Shown here piece after piece: positions 58,648 to 64,000 of a stretch of 64,000 bases of DNA (position 1 is the first letter of the stretch; each line of letters starts with the position of its first letter). A program made the position numbers and the translations under genes. The stretch is from the NCBI GenBank assembly GCA_951813065.1, contig CATOTH010000010.1:186001-250000 (forward strand), read 5' to 3'. The notes under the pieces are model-generated. The model saw nothing but the letters and a program-made list of their open reading frames with translations, was not told the DNA's origin and ran no database searches. The stretch is from an uncultured Bryobacterales bacterium (GTDB lineage: Bacteria; Acidobacteriota; Terriglobia; Bryobacterales; UBA6623).

Positions 58648-60144
58648 TCAGGCGTCGGGGTATTCCATTGTCACCGGGTCTGGCAGCGGTATCGAGCGGA
58701 TGCCCGCGCTGCCCGCCAGCGATTCGAAGCTGAACTCGGGACGGTCGGCATTTCCAGCGAGCATGGCTTCCTTGTCGCCGACAGCGAGTACGACCAGCTT
58801 GTCGGGGTGCAGGTGCTGTTGTGCCGCCTCCAGCACGTCGTCTGCGCTGACATCCGATACCCGATCACGGTAGTGCTTCCAATGGTCCTTCTCACGGTTC
58901 GTAAACTCGTCGTTCGCAAACGTACCGGCAACCTGTCCCGCCGTGGCGAAGAACCGCGGGAAGATCTCGACCAGGTAGTTCTTGGCAGTGTCGAGTTCCT
59001 GGGCCGTGACTTTCCCGTTCCGAATGCGGTCGATTTCCTCGATCACGATCGCCGCCGCCTGGGCGCAGGTGGCGTTGCGGGACTGGAAGCCCGCGCGGAA
59101 CAGGCCCGGGTAGTAGGTGCCGGGCTGGAACTGGGAATAGGCGCTGTACGCCAGGCCCTCGTCGGAGCGGACTCGCACCATGATGCGGGAGGTGAAGCCG
59201 CCTCCGCCCAGCACGGAGTTCATGATCCGCACCTTGAACGCGTCGGGGTGCGACCGCTGGATGCCCAGATGGCCGATGGCGACATGCGACTGGTTCACGT
59301 CGCGGCTGGTCTTGTTCACCATGTAGACGCCCGGCTCGGGCTGGTGGGTGGGGGCCGGGATCTCGCTGGGTTCGACAGTTTCCGCCGGCCAGCCGTCGGC
59401 TAGCCCTTCATTCAGCCGCCGCAGCATGTCCGCTGTGTCGAAATCGCCCGACACCGTGAAGAACATGCGGCTCGGGTCGTAGCGTTCCGCATGGAACGCC
59501 TGCATCCCTTCTCGCGTGATCGATTGGATCGAGGCTTGGGTCGACTGAACTGTCGTGAAATGCGTCCCCCGCATCAACCGGGAGAACTCTCGCGACAGGA
59601 TTCGGTCGAGCCGGTCGTTGCGCCGGGCGAGTCCCTGCAGCGTTTGGGCTCGCGAGACCTCGAGCCGTTCCACGTCGAATCCCGGGTTCTTGAGCATGTC
59701 GAAGAACATTGCCAGCGAGGCGTCGAGATTCTGGACCAGGCAGTTGACGGATGCCCCTCCGGACGTGCTGCCGACGCTCGACGAGAGCCGGGTTGCCAGG
59801 AACGCAGCCTCTTCATCGAAGTCGCGCGCGCTACGGGTGGCCGTTCCGCCGGAGCGCATCTGGCCGCCAGTGAAGGAAGCCAGGCCGGCGCTCTCAGCCG
59901 GAATCTGATACGAGCCCGCCCGCAGGGTCATCGAGATCGTGGCGAGCGGCAGTTGATGGTCCTCGACGAGGTACGCCACGGCCCCGCAATCGAGTTCGTG
60001 CCGGTAGTCCGCCGGATCTGGCGGATCGTATGCGAGCTTGGCGAAGACCAAGTCGCTGGGATGCTTGGGCAGCTCTTCCTGGGCGCGGGCGACCGTCGCC
60101 AGAGCACCGCCCGCGGCGGCCTTGAACCATGTGCGCCGTCTCAT
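58648..60144 (-). CDS. M16 family peptidase-like protein without the zinc motif
   Basis: A 498-residue protein. The N-terminus resembles a Tat or Sec signal (MRRRTWFKAAAGGALATVAR). The fold is M16 throughout (GAVAYLVEDHQLPLATISMT, RAGSYQIPAESAGLASFTG, VGSTSGGASVNCLVQNLDAS, MVRVRSDEGLAYSAYSQF, NYLVEIFPRFFATAGQ), but where active members have HxxEH it reads GLASFTGGQMRSGGTAT, so it cannot bind the catalytic zinc in the usual way. Its start overlaps the stop of the catalytic M16 gene by four bases. Such inactive partners form heterodimers with active M16 subunits, as in mitochondrial processing peptidase. Confidence 0.92.
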   Translation of the reverse strand: MRRRTWFKAAAGGALATVARAQEELPKHPSDLVFAKLAYDPPDPADYRHELDCGAVAYLVEDHQLPLATISMTLRAGSYQIPAESAGLASFTGGQMRSGGTATRSARDFDEEAAFLATRLSSSVGSTSGGASVNCLVQNLDASLAMFFDMLKNPGFDVERLEVSRAQTLQGLARRNDRLDRILSREFSRLMRGTHFTTVQSTQASIQSITREGMQAFHAERYDPSRMFFTVSGDFDTADMLRRLNEGLADGWPAETVEPSEIPAPTHQPEPGVYMVNKTSRDVNQSHVAIGHLGIQRSHPDAFKVRIMNSVLGGGGFTSRIMVRVRSDEGLAYSAYSQFQPGTYYPGLFRAGFQSRNATCAQAAAIVIEEIDRIRNGKVTAQELDTAKNYLVEIFPRFFATAGQVAGTFANDEFTNREKDHWKHYRDRVSDVSADDVLEAAQQHLHPDKLVVLAVGDKEAMLAGNADRPEFSFESLAGSAGIRSIPLPDPVTMEYPDA

Positions 60145-61712
60145 CGCGGGCCTCCTTGCGGCGGGCGAGGGCCTCCTTGGGGCATCCGTCCTGGCGGGCC
60201 CACGCCCTCTTTCGTGTAGTAGAGCGCCACCGTCCGGTTTGTTTCGGTGAAGTATTGCGTGGCGACGCGCTGGACATCTTCCGGCGTGACCGCCTGGATG
60301 CGGTCCGAGAAGGCATTGATGTTGGCCCAGTCGCCGAGCGCCTCGTACGTAAGTAACTGGACCATGAGGCCGAACTTGGATTCCAGCTTGCGGAAGTCGC
60401 CGGCGAGCTGCTGGTTCTTGACTTTCTGCAGTTCGCGCTCACCAACCGGCTCGCGCCCCAGCAGGTCGATCTCGGCGAGCAGGGCCGATTCGACCTTTTC
60501 GGGTGTCGAGCCCGGGGCGGCCACGCCGCCCAGCATGAAGGATCCGTCGTACTTGCGCCCGTCGACCCCGGCGTAAGCCTGCACGGCGACCTTCTGCTCC
60601 AGCACTAGCGACTTGTAGAGCCTGCCGGTACGTCCGTTCAGCAGGGCGGACAGGACGATGAGAGCCGGCTCGTCGACATGGGCGTCCGGCACGGTATGGA
60701 ACCGGATTGACGCCTGCGGGCGCGTCTCGGCCTTGCCGATCAAGCGTTGCTCCGCTTGCTGTTCGACTTCGCGCGTGCGCACTGCGCCCGGCGGCCGATC
60801 GCCCCGCTCGAGACGTCCGAAGTATCTCCGGGCCAAAGTCTTGACCTCGTCCAGCTCAAAGTCCCCGACCAGCGCCGCGACAAGGTTGTTCGGCGCGTAG
60901 TACAGGTCGAAGTACTCCATCGCCTCGGCCCGTGTGATCGCATTCAGGTCGCTCGGCCAGCCGATGACTGGCCACCCATACGGGGAGGACTGCCAGAACA
61001 TGGACTCGAATTGCTCGTCTAGCTTGCCTGTCGGCGTCGAGTCGGTACGCAGGCGGCGTTCCTCTCGGACAACGTCGCGCTCGGCGTAGAATTCTCGGAA
61101 GACCGGGTCGGCGAGCCGGTCGGATTCCATCCAAAACCACAGCTCGAGCTTGTTCGAAGGCACGTTGATGAAGTAGATCGTGTAGTCGTTGCTCGTGCCG
61201 GCGTTCATGCCGGAGCCGCCGTTCGTGGTGTAGATCTGCGAGAACTCGTCCTTGACGAGAAGCTCGTGCTGTTCTTCGATCAACTTCTCGAAGCGGGCCA
61301 GCAGGGCATTGTGCTCGGCGCTCCGGTTAGCCGGGTCGTCCGGATCGTCGATCAACCCGCGCCGCTGCTTCTCGAGCAAGCCAGCTCGCTCGGACTCGAT
61401 CTCGGCCCGCAGGGCGTCGAGTTCCTCGATGATTGCAAGGTCGCGCTCGATGTCCTTGGACCCGATCGTGCGGGTGCCCTTGAACATCATGTGCTCGAAC
61501 AGATGCGCTACCCCGGTAACGCCTGGCCGCTCGTTGACGGACCCGAACTTCGAAATCCAGCCCGCGGCGACGTTGGGATCGCCCTCACGGGGCAGGAGCA
61601 GAAACTTCATCCCGTTGTCGAGGGTGAACTCCTCGACCTCGACCCGTTGGCCAGCAAGCGATGCGACGAGGAGCGGGAGGCTCAGTAGGAGAAGTGCAAT
61701 CCGACGCGCCAT
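60141..61712 (-). CDS. M16 family zinc metallopeptidase, catalytic subunit
   Basis: A 523-residue protein from the ATG at 61710-61712, with GGAG eight bases upstream. Signal peptide MARRIALLLLSLPLLVASLA. The inverted zinc motif HLFEHMMFKGT (residues 70-80) is intact and the third ligand lies in FYAERDVVREERRLRTDSTP. Between them about 85 residues form a charged helical insertion (AIIEELDALRAEIESERAGL) typical of one bacterial subgroup. The C-terminal half has RLYKSLVLEQKVAVQAYAGV, and the protein ends in a Gly/Pro/Arg repeat (GGPRPPQGGPR). It is expected in the periplasm, degrading or processing peptides together with its inactive partner. Confidence 0.94.
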   Translation of the reverse strand: MARRIALLLLSLPLLVASLAGQRVEVEEFTLDNGMKFLLLPREGDPNVAAGWISKFGSVNERPGVTGVAHLFEHMMFKGTRTIGSKDIERDLAIIEELDALRAEIESERAGLLEKQRRGLIDDPDDPANRSAEHNALLARFEKLIEEQHELLVKDEFSQIYTTNGGSGMNAGTSNDYTIYFINVPSNKLELWFWMESDRLADPVFREFYAERDVVREERRLRTDSTPTGKLDEQFESMFWQSSPYGWPVIGWPSDLNAITRAEAMEYFDLYYAPNNLVAALVGDFELDEVKTLARRYFGRLERGDRPPGAVRTREVEQQAEQRLIGKAETRPQASIRFHTVPDAHVDEPALIVLSALLNGRTGRLYKSLVLEQKVAVQAYAGVDGRKYDGSFMLGGVAAPGSTPEKVESALLAEIDLLGREPVGERELQKVKNQQLAGDFRKLESKFGLMVQLLTYEALGDWANINAFSDRIQAVTPEDVQRVATQYFTETNRTVALYYTKEGVGPPGRMPQGGPRPPQGGPR

Positions 61713-61787
61713 GGTGTGCTCTCCGAAGTATTGCAGACTGGCGCGACACAGGCTTGAACAGCTGCCCGGTGATATGCTTGCGCCACG

Positions 61788-63014
61788 ATGGACTGGAACC
61801 TGATCAAGCGGACAGCGGCCAGCCTGACTCCCGGGATCTTCATCATCGGCTACGTCGTGGGGACCGGCAGTGTGACGACGATGAGCTCGGCCGGTGCCAG
61901 CTACGGCATGTCCTTGACCTGGACGCTTGCGCTGGCTTCGATGTTCACACATCTGATGATCGTCGGCATCAGCCGCCTGACGATCATTTCAGGCGAGACT
62001 CTGCTGCACCTCTTTCGACGGCATTTCGGGATCCCGGTCACGGTGCTGATTGTCGTCTCGCTGGCGGCGACCCAACTCACGTCGATCATCGGCGTGATGG
62101 CGATCGTGGTGGATGTTCTACGGGAGTGGAGCGCGAATGCCCTGGGGATTTCAATCGACCCGCTGGGCGCGGCCGTTGGCTTCACGGTGTTGCTGCTGTC
62201 CCTGTACTGGGTCGGAAGGCACGCGTTCTTTCTCAAGGTTCTGGCCTCCCTGGTGGGCGTGATGGGCTTGGCCTTCTTCTTCACGGCCGGTACAGTGCTG
62301 CCGGACTTCCGCGAACTGGCGGCTGGATTCGTCCCCAGCATTCCCGACAGCGGCAACCCACGACTCCTGATTGCGGGGATGGTCGGCACGACGATGGCCT
62401 CGGTGGTCTTGTTCACCCGGAGCGTGCTGGTCAAGGAGGAGGGCTGGCAGGTTCGGCAACTGCCGCACGTCACCCGAGACTCGGCGTTCTCGATGACCGT
62501 GCTCTTCTTCATCAATGCCGCCATCATGGCCTGCGCCGCCGGGACCCTGCACCGCCAGGGGATGGAGATCGACGCGGCGATCGACATGGTGAAGACACTG
62601 GAGCCTCTTGCAGGCGGGCTGGCGGCGGGCGGGTTCGTGATCGGCATCGTGGCCGCGGGCCTCTCGTCCCTGTTTCCCAACTACCTTCTCGGGCCCTGGA
62701 TGGCGGCCGACTTCCTGGGACTGCCGCGCGATATGGGCCGCCGAGCCTTCCGGGCGATGGTCGTGGGAGCCTCCCTGTTCGGTTTGGTCGTCCCGGTTCT
62801 TGGGGGCAGCCCCGTTCAGATCATGATCGCGTCGCAGGCCGTGAGTCCAGTCGCGATGCCGTTGCTGGCGCTCTTCGTCCTGATTCTCCTGAACAAGAAG
62901 GGAGTTGTGGGCGACTTGCGACCGACCCTGGCGCTCAACGCGGGGCTCTGTGTCACGGTCGTGTTCTCGTTCTATATGTGCTTGATCGCACTGGCAGGCT
63001 TCTTCGGGGGCTGA
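61788..63014 (+). CDS. Nramp-related transporter with altered metal-binding motifs
   Basis: A 408-residue membrane protein with about eleven hydrophobic segments. Segment 1 aligns with Nramp but reads TPGIFIIGYVVGTGSVTTM, so the canonical DPGN metal site is GTGS. Segment 6 reads GTTMASVVLFTRSVLVKEEG, so the canonical MPH is replaced. Both losses place it among Nramp-related proteins outside the classical Mn/Fe transporters; relatives of this kind include Mg2+ or Al3+ carriers and proteins of unknown substrate. Its ATG at 61788 lies 75 bases from the divergent M16 start, and its stop is four bases from that of the convergent pyrE. Confidence 0.88.
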   Translation: MDWNLIKRTAASLTPGIFIIGYVVGTGSVTTMSSAGASYGMSLTWTLALASMFTHLMIVGISRLTIISGETLLHLFRRHFGIPVTVLIVVSLAATQLTSIIGVMAIVVDVLREWSANALGISIDPLGAAVGFTVLLLSLYWVGRHAFFLKVLASLVGVMGLAFFFTAGTVLPDFRELAAGFVPSIPDSGNPRLLIAGMVGTTMASVVLFTRSVLVKEEGWQVRQLPHVTRDSAFSMTVLFFINAAIMACAAGTLHRQGMEIDAAIDMVKTLEPLAGGLAAGGFVIGIVAAGLSSLFPNYLLGPWMAADFLGLPRDMGRRAFRAMVVGASLFGLVVPVLGGSPVQIMIASQAVSPVAMPLLALFVLILLNKKGVVGDLRPTLALNAGLCVTVVFSFYMCLIALAGFFGG

Positions 63015-63018
63015 GACC

Positions 63019-63672
63019 TCAGCCGTCCGGCCGCTTCCGGTAGACGTGCGCGAGGGCAAGCCGCGCCGTTTCCTCGCTGACCATGCCCCGTTCCCGGTAG
63101 TACGAGACGACGTCGCTGATGCGATACAGGCTGTGCACCGGATAGCCTTCCGCCCGGACGACCCGATCGCCGCCCTGCTCCCGGTCCACCACGACCAGTA
63201 CCCGCGTCACGTCGAGGCCAGCTTCGCGCAAGTAGCGTGCCGACCAGATCTTCGTCCCACCGGACGCAATCACGTCATCCACCAGCGTGATTTCCCGTGC
63301 CGGGTCGCACGTGCCCATGTACGCGCTCGTGCCTGCGTCGCCGCCGGGATAGGCGGCAGGCTGCTTGCGCAGCTGGCCGTAAGCGAGCGGCTCGTCCGTT
63401 CCCCGCGAGAATAGCGCCGCGGTCAGGGCGAGCGGCGTGGCGGTGTCTGGAATGCCGACGACTTCTTGCGCTTGGCTCGAGCCCGCCGCCAGATCCATGA
63501 TCTTGCGGTGCAGTGCCCGGCCGAGATCCCACAGCAGATCGAGATCGTCGTACAGGCCGTGTCGCAGGTCGATGAAGATTGGGGTATTCAGCGCGTACTG
63601 CTCACGCACGCGGTCGCCCAGTAGAATCAGGCCGCGCCGCCAAAGCGCGTCAAGGAGCGGGTCCGGTGGCAT
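63019..63672 (-). CDS. pyrE: Orotate phosphoribosyltransferase-like protein
   Basis: A 217-residue type I phosphoribosyltransferase. The PRPP-binding loop ITLVDDVIASGGTKIWSARY (residues about 128-147) has the conserved acidic pair, and FIDLRHGLYDDLDLLWDLGR near residue 33 and VVGIPDTATPLALTAAL (about 70) fit the OPRT hood and base-binding regions. The length matches PyrE. It would join orotate and PRPP in pyrimidine synthesis; a purine or other type I phosphoribosyltransferase is less likely but not excluded. It follows the truncated M16 gene by 85 bases in the same direction. Confidence 0.82.
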   Translation of the reverse strand: MPPDPLLDALWRRGLILLGDRVREQYALNTPIFIDLRHGLYDDLDLLWDLGRALHRKIMDLAAGSSQAQEVVGIPDTATPLALTAALFSRGTDEPLAYGQLRKQPAAYPGGDAGTSAYMGTCDPAREITLVDDVIASGGTKIWSARYLREAGLDVTRVLVVVDREQGGDRVVRAEGYPVHSLYRISDVVSYYRERGMVSEETARLALAHVYRKRPDG

Positions 63673-63757
63673 CGCGTGTTGCTTTGGCGCGCCCGGAAGG
63701 ATCCGGGCAGGCGCGGATTCGCCCGATTGTACCTCCCGCGAGGCCGGCCAAGGGCCG

Positions 63758-64000
63758 TCAGCAGGCTAGCTGCTCGCGCTCGATCCGCGTGTCGCCCAGG
63801 TTCCCGAGCACGCTCAATGCGATCCGCTCCGGGCTGAACCACTCGTTCGAGAGCGCATGCACCTGCTCGGCCGTGACGCCCTCGACCTGCTCACAGATCT
63901 CGTCAAGGAACCGGAGGCGCCCGTGGTACATCTCTTGTCGCGCAAGGTTCGCCATGCGGCTGCCGGGGGATTCCAGACTGAGCATCAAGCTGCCTTTGAG
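63758..64000 (-). CDS. M16 family peptidase, C-terminal end (5' part outside the window)
   Basis: The frame enters at the right edge (LKGSLMLSLESPGSRMANLA) and ends at 63758, about 80 residues. LKGSLMLSLES..SRM..LARQE followed by EQVEGVTAEQVHALSNEWF is the usual C-terminal helix pattern of M16B processing-peptidase-like proteins. The zinc motif, if any, lies outside the window. It is a third M16 gene, distinct from the pair at 58648-61712. Confidence 0.85.
   Translation of the reverse strand, partial: LKGSLMLSLESPGSRMANLARQEMYHGRLRFLDEICEQVEGVTAEQVHALSNEWFSPERIALSVLGNLGDTRIEREQLAC

Noticed and set aside
61661..63043. 460-codon rightward open frame
   Set aside because: It is a +1-type shadow of the Nramp-related gene, whose frame has the membrane segments; the shadow is Gly/Arg/Asp-rich and soluble.

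Overview
The window is a GC-rich bacterial chromosome segment with mostly tightly packed operons. I infer an Acidobacteriota genome of the Bryobacterales/Solibacter type, with a planctomycete- or verrucomicrobium-like genome as the alternative. The reasons are two pairs of planctomycete-type cytochrome c (PSCyt1/DUF1549/DUF1553) and DUF1501 genes, three twin-arginine-tagged Gfo/Idh/MocA oxidoreductases, a secreted TPR protein, M16 peptidase pairs and PIG-L deacetylase and SGLT-type transporter genes. No rRNA, phage, integrase, transposase or CRISPR array was seen. One tRNA, tRNA-Lys(TTT), is present.

Layout. 1-1342 (-): 5'-terminal part of a large winged-helix/TPR-like protein that runs off the left edge. 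1.97-6.71 kb (-): first PSCyt1-DUF1501 pair, then a divergent secreted TPR protein (6.95-8.27). 8.82-12.34 kb (+): a TerB-N/TerB-C protein overlapping a BREX-type (DUF2791-like) ATPase. A Lhr/BrxHI-like superfamily II helicase that would complete such a cassette lies at 16.40-18.69 (+). Between them, on the opposite strand, sits an operon of solute-binding protein, HAMP sensor and OFA-type MFS transporter (12.42-15.81). 18.77-22.36 kb: a small secreted protein and two convergent Gfo/Idh/MocA genes. 22.55-23.89 (+): an AbiEii-like nucleotidyltransferase coupled to an unrecognised partner, next to a short duplicated remnant of the thrS 5' end. 24.09-27.22 (-): CbiX-like protein, ferredoxin-reductase-like protein and threonyl-tRNA synthetase, head-to-head with an SGLT-type symporter (27.24-28.82).

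28.86-36.48 kb (-): a five-gene operon of APC permease, PIG-L deacetylase, LamG-containing PSCyt1 protein, DUF1501 protein and SDR dehydrogenase. 36.66-40.75 (+): SNF2 helicase and SWIM zinc-finger protein, then tRNA-Lys. 41.05-45.36 (-): VTC-domain protein, DUF4956 membrane protein and a secreted protein with eight EF-hands plus a glucan-water-dikinase-like catalytic layout. This is the most unusual gene set here together with the TerB/BREX-like cassette. 45.75-47.09 (-): a third Gfo/Idh/MocA protein. 47.51-49.90 (+): FecR-domain protein with an Arg/Ser repeat tail. 50.06-51.02 (+): nucleoside hydrolase.

51.02-57.68 kb (-): DUF58, two VWA-type membrane proteins, a glutaredoxin-like protein and a CHAD domain split over two overlapping frames. 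57.76-58.64 (+): metF. 58.65-61.71 (-): an M16 peptidase pair, one catalytic and one lacking the zinc motif. 61.79-63.01 (+): an Nramp-related transporter without the canonical metal-binding motifs. 63.02-64.00 (-): pyrE and the C-terminal end of another M16 peptidase.

Functionally the window mixes housekeeping genes (thrS, metF, pyrE, tRNA-Lys), secreted catabolic and redox modules, a polyphosphate/VTC/CHAD-flavoured set, and scattered defence-like genes (TerB/BREX-ATPase/helicase, AbiEii-like, SNF2/SWIM). All starts and domain assignments come from reading motifs by eye; no database search was run.
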